This document shows, piece after piece, positions 52,973 through 62,503 of a stretch of 64,000 bases of DNA (position 1 is its first letter; every line of letters begins with the position of its first letter). This DNA comes from Candidimonas humi. Lineage in GTDB: Bacteria; Pseudomonadota; Gammaproteobacteria; Burkholderiales; Burkholderiaceae_B. The translations under genes and the position numbers were made by a program. The notes beneath the pieces were generated by a model that saw nothing but the letters and a program-made list of their open reading frames with translations, did not search any database and had not been told where the DNA came from. The stretch is from NCBI RefSeq assembly GCF_019166065.1, contig NZ_JAHTBN010000001.1, forward strand, positions 372,001-436,000, written 5' to 3'.

Positions 52973-53731
52973 TCAGGAACCTGTGGAGACCTGGGCGCTG
53001 GTGCGTCCGAAACGGCGTTCGCGGCCCCGGTACCACTCGAAGGCCGCGTCGATTTCCTTGGAGCCGAAATCGGGCCAGTAGCCGTCGGTGAAATAGAGTT
53101 CGGTATAGGCCAGTTGCCAGATCAGGAAATTGGAGATGCGCTGTTCGCCGCCGGTGCGGATGAACAGGTCGGGCTCGGGGGCCCAGGCCATGGACAAATA
53201 TTGGGCATACAAGGCCTCGTCGATGGCCTCGGGCGTGGCGGCCAGCTCGGGGCGGGCGCGCAGCAGGGCCCGCATGGCCTGGAGGATATCCCACCTGCCG
53301 CCGTAGTTGGCGGCGATCGTCAGGTTCAGCGAGGAATTGGCCGCCGTGCGCTGCTCGGCGGCATGTATCATCTGTTGCAGCTTGGGCTCGAAGGCGGACA
53401 GGTCGCCCACGACCCGCAGCCGCACGCCCTGCTGCTCGAGTTTGTCGACTTCTTTTTCCAGCGTCTGGATGAACAGCCGCATCAGCAGCGACACTTCTTC
53501 TTCGGGCCGGCGCCAGTTCTCGGAACTGAAGGCGAACAAGGTCAGGTATTCCACCCCGCGCTGGCCGCAGGCCTCCACCACGCGGCGCACCGCCTGCACG
53601 CCGCGCACATGGCCAGCGGTGCGGGGCAGGAAACGCCTGGTAGCCCAGCGCCCGTTGCCGTCCATGATCACCGCCAGGTGCCGTGGCACCGAGGCGTTAG
53701 ACGGGATAGACAATGTAGAGCTTGTTACCAT
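52973..53731 (-). CDS. uppS: Undecaprenyl diphosphate synthase
   Basis: A 252-residue cis-prenyltransferase that makes the C55 carrier lipid for cell-wall synthesis. [16 protein letters not shown] near 18-33 holds the catalytic Asp, [14 protein letters not shown] near 70 is the conserved FSxENW region, and [19 protein letters not shown] near 185 is the C-terminal motif. Confidence 0.96.
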   Translation of the reverse strand: MVTSSTLSIPSNASVPRHLAVIMDGNGRWATRRFLPRTAGHVRGVQAVRRVVEACGQRGVEYLTLFAFSSENWRRPEEEVSLLMRLFIQTLEKEVDKLEQQGVRLRVVGDLSAFEPKLQQMIHAAEQRTAANSSLNLTIAANYGGRWDILQAMRALLRARPELAATPEAIDEALYAQYLSMAWAPEPDLFIRTGGEQRISNFLIWQLAYTELYFTDGYWPDFGSKEIDAAFEWYRGRERRFGRTSAQVSTGS

Positions 53732-53757
53732 GCTGGCAGGCCGCGCGGGTACGGTCT

Positions 53758-54318
53758 TCAGACCGTCATGATCTCGGCTTCTTTCTGGGCGACGAGCTTG
53801 TCGATCTCGGCCACATTGCGGTCGGTCAGCTTCTGCACGTCGTCCTGGGCGCGACGCTCGTCGTCCTCGGAAATTTCCTTGTCCTTGACCAGCTTCTTGA
53901 AGGCATCGTTGGCTTCGCGGCGCAGATTGCGCACGGCGATCTTGGCGTCTTCGCCTTCGCCGCGCACCACCTTGGTCAGGTCGCGGCGCCGCTCTTCGGT
54001 AAGCGCTGGCATGGGCACGCGGATGGTTTCTCCCATGGACTGCGGATTCAGGCCCAGGTCGGAATCGCGTATGGCTTTTTCGACTATGGCCACCATCTTC
54101 TTTTCCCAGGGCTGCACATTGATCGTGCGGGCATCGATCAGGTTGACGTTGGCCACCTGGCTGACAGGAACCGGCGAGCCGTAGTAATCGACCGTGACGT
54201 GGTCCAGTATGCCGGCGTGCGCCCGTCCGGTGCGGATCTTGGACAGATTGACCTTGAGCGTGTCCAGCGATTTGGTCATGCGCGATTCGGCCGATTTCTT
54301 GATCTCTGCGAGGCTCAT
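53758..54318 (-). CDS. frr: Ribosome recycling factor
   Basis: A 186-residue factor that splits the post-termination ribosome with EF-G. The helical rod begins [35 protein letters not shown] and [16 protein letters not shown] are typical. Lies 13 bases after pyrH and 26 before uppS. Confidence 0.97.
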   Translation of the reverse strand: MSLAEIKKSAESRMTKSLDTLKVNLSKIRTGRAHAGILDHVTVDYYGSPVPVSQVANVNLIDARTINVQPWEKKMVAIVEKAIRDSDLGLNPQSMGETIRVPMPALTEERRRDLTKVVRGEGEDAKIAVRNLRREANDAFKKLVKDKEISEDDERRAQDDVQKLTDRNVAEIDKLVAQKEAEIMTV

Positions 54319-54331
54319 TGCAATTCCTTAC

Positions 54332-55048
54332 TCAAACGTGGACCAGGGTGCCTTCGTCTTCACCGCCTACGATGCGCTTTAGCGCCCCGGGTTTATTGAT
54401 GGAGAACACCTTGATGGGCAGCTTCTGGTCGCGGCACAGGGCAAAGGCGGTCGCGTCCATGACCTCGAGGCGGCGCACGATGGCTTCGTCGAAGCTGATG
54501 CGGGCATAGCGGGTCGCGCTGGGGTCTTTGTTCGGATCGGCGCTGTAGATGCCGTCGACCTTGGTCGCCTTGAGCACGATCTCGGCGCCGATCTCCGCGC
54601 CGCGCAGCGCCGCCGCGGTATCGGTGGTGAAGAACGGGTTGCCGGTGCCGGCCGCGAACACCACCACCTTGCCCTCTTCGAGATAGCGCAAAGCCTTGGG
54701 ACGGATATAGGGCTCGACCACCTGGTCGATGTCCAGCGCCGACTGCACCCGGGTGTCGATGCCGCGGTGCTTGAGCGCGTCCTGCAGGGCCAGCGAATTC
54801 ATGACCGTCGCCATCATGCCCATGTAGTCGGCGGTGGCGCGGTCCATGCCCTGGGCGCCGGGCGCCACACCGCGGAAGATATTGCCTCCGCCGATGACAA
54901 TGGCCAGCTCGACCCCCAGCTCGGCGACCTCGGCGATTTCCTCGGTCATGCGCAGGATGGTCGCACGATTGATGCCGAAGGCATCGTCACCCATCAGCGC
55001 TTCGCCTGATAGCTTGAGCAATACGCGCTTGTACGATCTGGTTGTCAT
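54332..55048 (-). CDS. pyrH: UMP kinase
   Basis: A 238-residue amino-acid-kinase-fold enzyme that phosphorylates [28 protein letters not shown] near 55 and [16 protein letters not shown] near 135 are diagnostic. Start 55048 gives the E. coli-like MTTRSYKR beginning. Confidence 0.97.
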   Translation of the reverse strand: MTTRSYKRVLLKLSGEALMGDDAFGINRATILRMTEEIAEVAELGVELAIVIGGGNIFRGVAPGAQGMDRATADYMGMMATVMNSLALQDALKHRGIDTRVQSALDIDQVVEPYIRPKALRYLEEGKVVVFAAGTGNPFFTTDTAAALRGAEIGAEIVLKATKVDGIYSADPNKDPSATRYARISFDEAIVRRLEVMDATAFALCRDQKLPIKVFSINKPGALKRIVGGEDEGTLVHV

Positions 55049-55205
55049 TGATAGCGTCCCGGATATTCGAACCAACGAAAGTGTAAGCCAGAGTCGGCGC
55101 GCATGCAGCGGCCGCCGTGGACAGGGGCCCGCGCGCACCGCAGAGCAGGTCTCTTGCGGCGGGCGCGGGCCTCAGGCCCGAGGCCTTGGCGCGCGGGCAG
55201 ATGCC

Positions 55206-56084
55206 TCAGGCGTTGCCGGCTGCGGCTGCGGCCACTTCGGCGGCGAAATCCTCGACCTTCTTCTCGATGCCCTCGCCCACGACATACAGCGCGTAGCGGC
55301 TGATCGAGGCGTTCTTTTCCTTGAGCATCTGGGCCACGGTCTGCTTGTCGTTCTTGACGAACGGCTGGGACAGCAGCGTGACTTCCTTCAGGAATTTCTG
55401 CACCGAGCCTTCGACCATCTTGGTGACGATCTCGGCGGGCTTGCCCGACTCGGCGGCCTTCTGCTCGGCGACCGAGCGCTCGGCGTCGATGTCGGCCTGC
55501 GCCACGCCGCTGGCGTCCAGCGCCTTGGGCTTGGTGGCGGCGATATGCATCGCCAGGTCTTTGCCGATCTCGTCGGCGCCGCTGAAGTCGACGAGCACGC
55601 CGATCTTGCCGCCGTGCAGGTAGCTGGCCAGCTTCTGTTCAGTGGCGTAACGCTGGAAGCGGCGCACCGAGATGTTCTCGCCGATCTTGCCCACCAGGGC
55701 GGAGCGGGTGCTCTCGACACTGCCTTCACCCAGCGGCAAGGCGTTCAGGGCAGCCACGTCGGCCGGGTTGCTCTTGGCGACCAGCTCGGCCAGTTGATTG
55801 ACGAAGCCGATGAAATCGTCGTTCTTGGCCACGAAGTCGGTCTCGCAATTGACTTCGATCAGCGCGCCCTGCTTGGCGTCGGCGGAAATATACAGGCCCA
55901 CCAGGCCCTCGGCCGTGATGCGGCTGGCAGCCTTGCTGGCCTTGTTACCCAGTTTCACGCGCAGCAGTTCTTCGGCGCGAGCCATGTCGCCGTCGGCCTC
56001 GGTCAGGGCCTTCTTGCATTCCATCATGGGCGCGTCGGTCTTCTCGCGCAGTTCCTTGACCATCGTTGCGGTAATTTGAGCCAA
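55206..56084 (-). CDS. tsf: Elongation factor Ts
   Basis: A 292-residue guanine-nucleotide exchange factor for EF-Tu. The N-terminal UBA-like domain [18 protein letters not shown] and the core [12 protein letters not shown] (with the TDFV motif) are clear. The start is a TTG at 56084: GGAG lies seven bases upstream and translation from it gives [12 protein letters not shown], matching the family start; there is no in-frame ATG until codon 8. Between rpsB (114-base gap) and pyrH (157-base gap). Confidence 0.95.
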   Translation of the reverse strand: MAQITATMVKELREKTDAPMMECKKALTEADGDMARAEELLRVKLGNKASKAASRITAEGLVGLYISADAKQGALIEVNCETDFVAKNDDFIGFVNQLAELVAKSNPADVAALNALPLGEGSVESTRSALVGKIGENISVRRFQRYATEQKLASYLHGGKIGVLVDFSGADEIGKDLAMHIAATKPKALDASGVAQADIDAERSVAEQKAAESGKPAEIVTKMVEGSVQKFLKEVTLLSQPFVKNDKQTVAQMLKEKNASISRYALYVVGEGIEKKVEDFAAEVAAAAAGNA

Positions 56085-56198
56085 TTCGATTCTCCTGTTC
56101 AATAATTGCGCCCCGGGCGAGCCGGGGCACAAACACATGCGGGGCCGGGCCGCGCGCGACGCGGCCGGCACTGTCCGGGCTCGCCCGGCCGGATGCGT

Positions 56199-56948
56199 TT
56201 ACTCGCGCTCTTCGTCGACTTCGACGAACTCTTCGCTGCCTTCGGTGATTTCTTCCACCAGGCCGTTGAGGTTCTGCTCGCGGCCTTCCAGCACTGCGTC
56301 GGCGATCCCGTGCGCATACAGCGCGATGGCCTTGGCGGAGTCGTCGTTGCCGGGAATCACATGCGCGATGCCTGCGGGCGAGTGGTTGGTGTCGACCACG
56401 GCAACCACGGGTATACCCAGCGTGCCCGCCTCGGCGACGGCGATCTTGTGGTAGCCCACGTCAATGACGAACAGGGCGTCGGGCAGCGTGTTCATGTCCT
56501 TGATGCCGCCGATCGCCTTGTTGAGCTTGGCCAGTTCGCGTTCGAACATCAGGGCTTCTTTCTTGCTCATGCGCTCGGTGGCGCCTTCGGCCTGGGCGGC
56601 TTCCATTTCTTTCAGGCGCTTGACCGAGCTCTTGACCGTCTTGAAGTTGGTCATCATGCCGCCGAGCCAGCGGTTGTCGACGTAGGGCATGCCGCAACGC
56701 TGCGCTTCGGCCGCAACCAATTCGCGCGCAGCGCGCTTGGTGCCGACGAACAGCACGGTGCCGCCACGGGCCACTACCTGGCGCACGAACTTGGTCGCTT
56801 CCTGGAACTTGGCGACGGTCTGCTCGAGGTTGATGATGTGGATTTTGTTGCGATGGCCAAAGATATAGGGGGCCATCTTGGGGTTCCAGTAACGGGTCTG
56901 GTGACCGAAGTGCACACCCGCTTCCAGCATTTCACGCATCAAGGACAT
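56199..56948 (-). CDS. rpsB: 30S ribosomal protein S2
   Basis: A 249-residue ribosomal protein. [20 protein letters not shown] near the N-terminus and [18 protein letters not shown] are typical, and the acidic tail ([18 protein letters not shown]) is usual in betaproteobacteria. GGAGAATATT precedes the ATG. First gene of the long leftward cluster; its promoter must lie in the structured gap toward map. Confidence 0.97.
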   Translation of the reverse strand: MSLMREMLEAGVHFGHQTRYWNPKMAPYIFGHRNKIHIINLEQTVAKFQEATKFVRQVVARGGTVLFVGTKRAARELVAAEAQRCGMPYVDNRWLGGMMTNFKTVKSSVKRLKEMEAAQAEGATERMSKKEALMFERELAKLNKAIGGIKDMNTLPDALFVIDVGYHKIAVAEAGTLGIPVVAVVDTNHSPAGIAHVIPGNDDSAKAIALYAHGIADAVLEGREQNLNGLVEEITEGSEEFVEVDEERE

Positions 56949-57078
56949 AATATTCTCCGAGGGTTGGGTCTTGCGCCGGGCCGGGATTGGTACAATGGTC
57001 CAACACCCCGAGGCGGCCAGGCGCGCGATTTGCCGTAAAAATCAACTTACGCTTGCTTGCGCAAGTCAAATTCAAACG

Positions 57079-57134
57079 GCTGGTTTGCTTAGGTTGGTTT
57101 ACCTACGTTGGTTTGCCTACGTTGGTTTGCCTAC
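57079..57134. repeat. 14-bp tandem repeat, four units
   Basis: Units are GCTGGTTTGCTTAG, GTTGGTTTACCTAC, GTTGGTTTGCCTAC and GTTGGTTTGCCTAC. The last two are identical and the first is degenerate. Confidence 0.85.
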
Positions 57135-57222
57135 GTTTTTACTTACTGCCTACGCTTTACTGCTTTCGCGTTGCTTCATTATTTGCGATGCTTGCTGCAT
57201 CTGTATTACTGCATCGATACTG

Positions 57223-57254
57223 CATATATAAAGCCTTGCAAGCTTTTATATATG
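57223..57254. repeat. AT-rich stem-loop
   Basis: CATATATAAAGC (57223-57234) and GCTTTTATATATG (57242-57254) form a 12-13-bp stem with a 7-base loop CTTGCAA and one bulged base. Confidence 0.7.
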
Positions 57255-57277
57255 TAAGATGTGTAAGGCATTGTCCG

Positions 57278-57305
57278 TGAACAATTCATGAACAACCCGT
57301 GAACA
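57278..57305. promoter_or_regulatory. Three TGAACA hexamers at 11-bp spacing
   Basis: TGAACA occurs at 57278, 57289 and 57300, exactly 11 bases apart, so all face the same side of the helix. The array lies 55-82 bases upstream of the map -10 box, where an activator or repressor could bind. No known regulator is assigned. Confidence 0.45.
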
Positions 57306-57359
57306 TTGCCACAAGCACTGACACAATCTCTTAAAGCATCGCGGCCAATAAAGAAAGCC

Positions 57360-57365
57360 TATAAT
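57360..57365 (+). promoter_or_regulatory. -10 box of the map-glnD transcript
   Basis: A perfect TATAAT, 38 bases before the map ATG. No good -35 lies at the standard distance; the nearest TTAAAG at 57331 is 23 bases away, so activation may be needed. Confidence 0.5.
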
Positions 57366-57403
57366 TCTACTATCTTTTTCGATTACCCATCAAGCCGCCT
57401 CCC

Positions 57404-58216
57404 ATGAGCAGTATCGTTACCGACCCCGAAGACCTGAACAAAATGCGCGCCGCCTGCCGGGATGCGGCCAAAGTCCTGGATTTCCTCGCCCCGCACGTGC
57501 GCGCCGGCATCACCACCGGCGAACTCGACCGCCTGTGCATGGACTACATCACCAATGAACTCAAGGTCAAGTCGGCCACGGTCGGCTACGCCCCGCCGGG
57601 CTACCCGCCGTTCCCGGGCTCCATCTGCACCTCGGTCAACCACGTGATCTGCCACGGCATCCCGGGCGACAAGGTGCTCAAGAACGGCGACATCATGAAT
57701 ATCGACGTCACCATCATCAAGGACGGCTGGTTCGGCGACACCAGCCGCATGTACTACATCGGCGAACCGTCCATCCTGGCGCGGCGCCTGACCGAAGTCA
57801 CCTATGACTGCATGTGGCTGGGCATCGAGCAGGTGCGCCCCGGCGCGACCCTGGGCGATATCGGCCACGCCATCCAGAAGTACGCCGAAGGCCAGGGCTT
57901 CTCGGTGGTGCGCGAATACTGCGGCCATGGCGTGGGGCGCAAGTTCCACCAAGACCCGCAGGTCCTGCACTACGGCAAGGCCGGCACGGGGGTCAAGCTG
58001 GTGCCGGGCATGATTTTCACCATCGAACCCATGATCAACGCCGGCCGCAAGGAAATCCGCCAGCTCGCCGATGGCTGGACGGTGGTGACCCGCGACCACA
58101 GCCTGTCGGCGCAATGGGAACACAGCATCCTGGTGACCGAAGACGGCTACGAGGTCCTGACCGTGTCCGACGGCATGCCCTCCCCTCCCGCCATCGTAAG
58201 CGCCGCCGCACACTGA
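57404..58216 (+). CDS. map: Type I methionine aminopeptidase
   Basis: A 270-residue enzyme that removes the initiator Met. Metal ligands are seen in NIDVT (Asp), GDTSRM (Asp), GHGVGRKFH (His), FTIEPM (Glu) and WEHSIL (Glu). It is divergent from rpsB, as in many proteobacteria, and glnD follows after 19 bases. Confidence 0.97.
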   Translation: MSSIVTDPEDLNKMRAACRDAAKVLDFLAPHVRAGITTGELDRLCMDYITNELKVKSATVGYAPPGYPPFPGSICTSVNHVICHGIPGDKVLKNGDIMNIDVTIIKDGWFGDTSRMYYIGEPSILARRLTEVTYDCMWLGIEQVRPGATLGDIGHAIQKYAEGQGFSVVREYCGHGVGRKFHQDPQVLHYGKAGTGVKLVPGMIFTIEPMINAGRKEIRQLADGWTVVTRDHSLSAQWEHSILVTEDGYEVLTVSDGMPSPPAIVSAAAH

Positions 58217-58235
58217 ACGACGCTGCCGCGCGGCC

Positions 58236-60821
58236 ATGCGAGCGTCTGCCGCCTCTCTCCTGGCGCTCTTGCGGGCAAACCTGCAACGCAAGCGCCAGGA
58301 AGCCATCGCCCAGTTCCGTACGCACCTGCGGCCCGAACTGCTGCTGACAGCCTTGCGCAGGGCCGCCGACCAGGCCCTGCGCGAACTCATCAAGCTGTAT
58401 CCCCTGCCGGCCCACGCGACCCTGGCCGCGGTCGGCGGCTATGGGCGCGGCGAACTCTATCCCTACTCGGACATCGACGTCCTGATACTGCTGCGCGACC
58501 CGCCCGACCAGGCCGACGCCCGCCTGCTCGAAGCGCTGGTAGCCGCGCTCTGGGACCTGGGGATGGATCTCGGGCACAGCGTGCGCACCATCGCGGACTG
58601 CCGGCGCGAAGCGGCCAACGACATCACGGTCGAGACCTCGCTCATGGAGGCGCGCTGGCTGGCCGGCAGCAAGGATTTGCTGCAAGCCCTGGCGCAAGCC
58701 ATGACGGATCAAATGGACGCGCAGACCTTCTTCCAGGCCAAGCGCGCCGAAATGCAGCAGCGCCACGCCCGCCACCAGGACACGCCGTACGCACTGGAGC
58801 CCAATTGCAAAGAGGCCCCCGGCGGCCTGCGCGACCTGCAAGTCATTCTATGGCTGGCCCAGGCCTCGGGCCTGGGGCATACCTGGAAAGAGATCGCGCG
58901 CGCCCAGTTGCTCACCGCGGCGGAATACCGGTCGCTGCGCAAGGCCGACCTGGCGTTCAAGCGCCTGCGCATCGAGCTGCACCTGCTGACCGGCCGGCGC
59001 GAAGACCGGGTGCTGTTCGACCTGCAGCCGGCCCTGGCCGCGATCTACGGCTTCGAGCCGACGAAAACGCGCCGCCCCAGCGAGATCCTGATGCAGCGCT
59101 ACTACTGGGCGGCGCGGGTGGTGAACCAGCTCAACGCCATCCTCATGCAGACCTTCGAGGAACGCCTGTTTCCGCAGCCCGACGCGCCGGTGCACCAGAT
59201 CGACGACGACTTCTGCATGATCCAGAATCGCCTGGAAGTGTGCCGCGAAGACGGCTTCGAGCGCAAGCCCACCCTGCTGCTGCGCGCCTTCCTGGTCATA
59301 CAAGAGCGGCCGGAACTGACCGGCCTGTCGGCGCGCACGCTGCGCGCCATGTGGCACGCACGCCGGCGCATCGACGCCCAATTCCGCAAGAACCCCGTCA
59401 ACCGCAGGCTGTTCCTGCAGATCCTGCAACAGCCCCGCGGCATCGTGCATGCGCTGCGGCGCATGACCATGCTGAACATATTGCCGCGCTACCTGCCGGT
59501 GTTCCGCCGCATCGTCGGCCAGATGCAGCACGACCTGTTCCACGCCTACACCGTGGACCAGCACATCCTGATGGTGATACGCAACCTGCGTCGCTTCACC
59601 ATGCCCGAGCACGCCCAGGAATACCCGCTGGCGAGCCAGCTCATGGCGGGCGTGGACCGGCATTGGCTGCTGTATGTGGCGGCGCTGTTCCACGACATCG
59701 CCAAGGGTCGCGGCGGCCATCACTCCGAGCTGGGGGCCCGCGACGCCTATCGCTTCTGCGTCGAGCACGGCCTGGACGCACAGGACACTGCGCTGGTGGA
59801 ATTCCTGGTGCGCGAGCACCTGACCATGTCGGCCTATGCCCAGAAGCGCGACCTGAGCGACCCCAAGGTGGTGCATGAATTCGCCGGCATCGTGCGCGAC
59901 GAGCGCCGGCTCACCACGCTGTACCTGCTGACAGTGGCCGATATCCGCGGCACCAGCCCCAAGGTGTGGAATTCCTGGAAAGGCAAGCTGCTCGAAGACT
60001 TGTACCACCAGACCCTGCTCGCCCTGGGCGGCTCGCAGCCCGACACCGGCACCGTGCTCAGCCAGCGCAAAGAAGCCGCCGCGGCCGAGACCCGCCTCAT
60101 GGGCCTGCGCGACGAAAGCCGCGAAGCCTTCTGGCGGGAACTGGATGTGGCCTATTTCCTGCGCCACGAAGCCTCCGAGATCGCCTGGCACACGCGCCAC
60201 CTGTACTACCGCGCCAATAGCCCGGAGCCCGTCGTCAAGGCGCGCATCGCCGGTGCCGGCGCAGGCCTGCAGATCATGGTCTACACGCGCGACACCGCGG
60301 ACCTGTTCGTGACCCTTTGCGGCTACTTCGACCGGCGCGGGCTGAGCGTGCAGGACGCGCGCATCCACACCACCCGGCACGGCTGGGCGCTGGACAGCTT
60401 CGTGGTATTGCCGCCGCCGCATGAAAAAGACCTGCGCTCGCGGGCCTCGCAGGTCGAGCATGAACTGGCCGCGCTGCTCGCCGGCGGCGAGACGCTGCGC
60501 CATGCCGGCACGCCGCCGCGGCGCGCCGGCTCGCGCCGCGCCCGCGTGTTTCCCATCGTGCCCAACATCGAGCTGCAGCCCGACGAAAACAGCGCCTCGT
60601 GGCGCCTGTCGATCACCGCGTCCGACCGTCCCGGGCTGCTGTACGGGCTGGCGCAAGCCTTTGCGGAACACGGCGTCAATCTCAAGATGGCCAAGGTCAT
60701 GACCCTGGGCGATCGCGTCGAAGACGTCTTCATCATCGAAGGCAGCGTCCTGGGGCACCCGCGCCTGCAACTGCAGTTCGAGCGCGGCCTGCTGTCCCGC
60801 CTCGACGAGTCGGGCACTTGA
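58236..60821 (+). CDS. glnD: PII uridylyltransferase / uridylyl-removing enzyme
   Basis: An 861-residue nitrogen sensor that adds UMP to PII when glutamine is low and removes it when high. The nucleotidyltransferase domain has GGYGRGELYPYSDIDVLIL near residue 68-86; the HD hydrolase domain has FHDIAKGRGGHHSELG near 486-501; two ACT domains end the protein (about 670 and 785 onward, such as ITASDRPGLLYGLAQAF). Directly follows map. Confidence 0.96.
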   Translation: MRASAASLLALLRANLQRKRQEAIAQFRTHLRPELLLTALRRAADQALRELIKLYPLPAHATLAAVGGYGRGELYPYSDIDVLILLRDPPDQADARLLEALVAALWDLGMDLGHSVRTIADCRREAANDITVETSLMEARWLAGSKDLLQALAQAMTDQMDAQTFFQAKRAEMQQRHARHQDTPYALEPNCKEAPGGLRDLQVILWLAQASGLGHTWKEIARAQLLTAAEYRSLRKADLAFKRLRIELHLLTGRREDRVLFDLQPALAAIYGFEPTKTRRPSEILMQRYYWAARVVNQLNAILMQTFEERLFPQPDAPVHQIDDDFCMIQNRLEVCREDGFERKPTLLLRAFLVIQERPELTGLSARTLRAMWHARRRIDAQFRKNPVNRRLFLQILQQPRGIVHALRRMTMLNILPRYLPVFRRIVGQMQHDLFHAYTVDQHILMVIRNLRRFTMPEHAQEYPLASQLMAGVDRHWLLYVAALFHDIAKGRGGHHSELGARDAYRFCVEHGLDAQDTALVEFLVREHLTMSAYAQKRDLSDPKVVHEFAGIVRDERRLTTLYLLTVADIRGTSPKVWNSWKGKLLEDLYHQTLLALGGSQPDTGTVLSQRKEAAAAETRLMGLRDESREAFWRELDVAYFLRHEASEIAWHTRHLYYRANSPEPVVKARIAGAGAGLQIMVYTRDTADLFVTLCGYFDRRGLSVQDARIHTTRHGWALDSFVVLPPPHEKDLRSRASQVEHELAALLAGGETLRHAGTPPRRAGSRRARVFPIVPNIELQPDENSASWRLSITASDRPGLLYGLAQAFAEHGVNLKMAKVMTLGDRVEDVFIIEGSVLGHPRLQLQFERGLLSRLDESGT

Positions 60822-60962
60822 GGAACGCGGCCACGATCGGCGCTTGTGCGCCGCTGCGCGCCGCCGCCACGCCGACGATGCCTGCGGCTGCGCGTACGAT
60901 GCGCCCCGCCGCTGCAAGCCCATGGGTATGATAGCGAAACCGTTCCGCGAGACCCTTAGCCC

Positions 60963-61661
60963 ATGAGCCTGAACGACTTCATCGCCAACTTCGGGCGCAG
61001 CTTTTTGTTCGCCCTGGCCACGCTGCTGCCGATACTGAACCCGCCCGCGGCGGCGCCGCTGTTCCTGTCCCTGACCGAGGGCGCCAGCGCCGACGCCCGC
61101 ACCCAATTGGCCAAGCGCGTGTCGGTCAACATCCTGATCATGCTGTTCGTGGCCATTGTGGCCGGCAACATCGTGCTGGATTTCTTCGGCATTTCGCTGC
61201 CCATCGTGCGCGTGGGCGGCGGCCTGCTGGTGATCGCCAGCGCCTGGAAGCTGGTGGGCGCCTCCACGCCCGACGCCGAACACGCGCAGAACATGGCCGG
61301 CGCCTATACGCCCGAACGCATCCGCAGCACGGCTTTCTATCCCCTGACCTTTCCCCTGATCTGCGGCCCCGGCACGCTGTCGGCGGCCATCACGGTAGGC
61401 GCGACCCTGCACGAACACGGCACTTATGACAGCCTGATCAAGCTGGCCGGCTCCTTGCCGGCGATCGCGCTGGCGGCGTTCAGCACTTATCTCTGCCTAC
61501 GTTTCGCCGCCCAGTTCCTGCACCGCCTGGGCGCCAACGGCACGGCCGTGCTGATGCGCCTTTCCGCCTTCATCCTGCTGTGCCTGGGCGTGCAGATCGT
61601 CTGGGACGGCGCGCAGGCCCTGCTGCTGGGCCTGCTGCACCAGGCCGGCATACATCCCTGA
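60963..61661 (+). CDS. MarC-family membrane protein
   Basis: A 232-residue, six-helix integral membrane protein. LNPPAAAPLFLSLTEG near the N-terminus and FPLICGPGTLSAAITVGA near residue 135 are the two conserved MarC half-repeats. Despite its name, no antibiotic role is established for the family; amino-acid transport has been proposed. Stands 141 bases after glnD. Confidence 0.88.
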   Translation: MSLNDFIANFGRSFLFALATLLPILNPPAAAPLFLSLTEGASADARTQLAKRVSVNILIMLFVAIVAGNIVLDFFGISLPIVRVGGGLLVIASAWKLVGASTPDAEHAQNMAGAYTPERIRSTAFYPLTFPLICGPGTLSAAITVGATLHEHGTYDSLIKLAGSLPAIALAAFSTYLCLRFAAQFLHRLGANGTAVLMRLSAFILLCLGVQIVWDGAQALLLGLLHQAGIHP

Positions 61662-61884
61662 CAGGGCCCGCCATATGCGGGCAGCCGCAGCGCCGCGCCT
61701 TGCCTTACCTGGTCGTACCGTCCTGTTCGTACCGTCCGCGCTTGCGCGCCCGGCTCTCGCGCCCATGGCTTGGGGCCGAAGCACACGCGGCGGCTTGCGG
61801 TATTCGCGGTATGATTTCAGCTTGCATGGGCCGCCCGGCTGCGACAGGGCGCCCGCCACCGTTCCCCATCCGAAACTGCCCCCG

Positions 61885-62370
61885 ATGAATCAAACGCCTT
61901 CCAAGTTGCTGCACGCCATTGCGTTGATCAGCGTGCTCGCCGTCTGCGTCGCCCTGGTGTCGCAACACGTGTTCGGCATGCGCCCTTGCGCCTGGTGCGT
62001 GATGCAGCGCCTGCTGTACCTGCTGATCGCGATCTGCTGCTGGCTGGGCCTGCTGCTGCGCCGCTGGCGCCCGGCCGAGACGCTGGCCACCGTGGCGGCC
62101 GCGGCTTTGGGCATCTGCGGCGTGATGTCGGCCTGGTACCAGTACAGCGTCGCGTCGAACATGTTTTCCTGCGACCGGACCTTTGCCGACCAGTTCATGG
62201 TGGGCCTGGGGCTGGACGCCCACCTGCCCTGGCTGTTCGGCATATTCGCTTCGTGCGCGGACGCCCGAGTAAAGGTGCTAGGGGTGGAATACGCCATCTG
62301 GAGCCTGATCCTGTTCGCGCTGCTGACCCTCGCCGCGCTGTCGGCCCTGGCGCGCCCGCGCCGCGCCTGA
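61885..62370 (+). CDS. dsbB: Disulfide bond formation protein B
   Basis: A 161-residue, four-helix membrane protein that reoxidises DsbA and passes electrons to quinone. The first active pair is CAWCVMQR (Cys-Ala-Trp-Cys, about residue 35) next to the quinone site Arg; the second pair is the Cys of MFSCDRTF and of FASCADA in the second periplasmic loop. The frame is open upstream to 61675, but homology begins at 61885. Confidence 0.92.
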   Translation: MNQTPSKLLHAIALISVLAVCVALVSQHVFGMRPCAWCVMQRLLYLLIAICCWLGLLLRRWRPAETLATVAAAALGICGVMSAWYQYSVASNMFSCDRTFADQFMVGLGLDAHLPWLFGIFASCADARVKVLGVEYAIWSLILFALLTLAALSALARPRRA

Positions 62371-62379
62371 ACGAAGACC

Positions 62380-62403
62380 GCCGCCGTGCGGATGCGCGGC
62401 GGC
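62380..62403. terminator. Hairpin between convergent dsbB and purF
   Basis: GCCGCCGTGC and GCGCGGCGGC form a 10-bp stem with one wobble pair and a GGAT loop, 9 bases past the dsbB stop. No T tract. Confidence 0.5.
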
Positions 62404-62503
62404 CGGCCCAGGCCTGGAACACGGCGCCTGCGGCAAAGACTGTCGCCGCAAGGCGCGGTACCGCTACGCTGCCGCAGCGGCGGGCCTGCTCCGTAAAACC
62501 GTA

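Larger units (their letters stand above)
56949..57403. other. AT-rich divergent region between rpsB and map
   Basis: This 455-base gap holds, from left to right, the rpsB leader, a four-unit 14-bp tandem repeat (57079-57134), an AT-rich hairpin (57223-57254), three phased TGAACA hexamers (57278-57305) and a perfect -10 box for map. Its base composition is far more AT-rich than its neighbours. No credible gene. Confidence 0.6.

Noticed and set aside
19550-53717. The 14-mer GGATAGACAATGTA at 19550-19563 and 53704-53717
   Set aside because: One copy lies in the arsC promoter region and the other inside uppS coding sequence. A few shared 14-mers are expected by chance in 64 kb.
57079-57134. Tandem 14-bp units considered as a CRISPR-like array
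   Set aside because: The units are directly adjacent with no spacers and there are no cas genes.
58848-61418. An 856-codon open frame antisense to glnD and marC
   Set aside because: It crosses two well-defined genes and shows no motif, membrane pattern or ribosome site.
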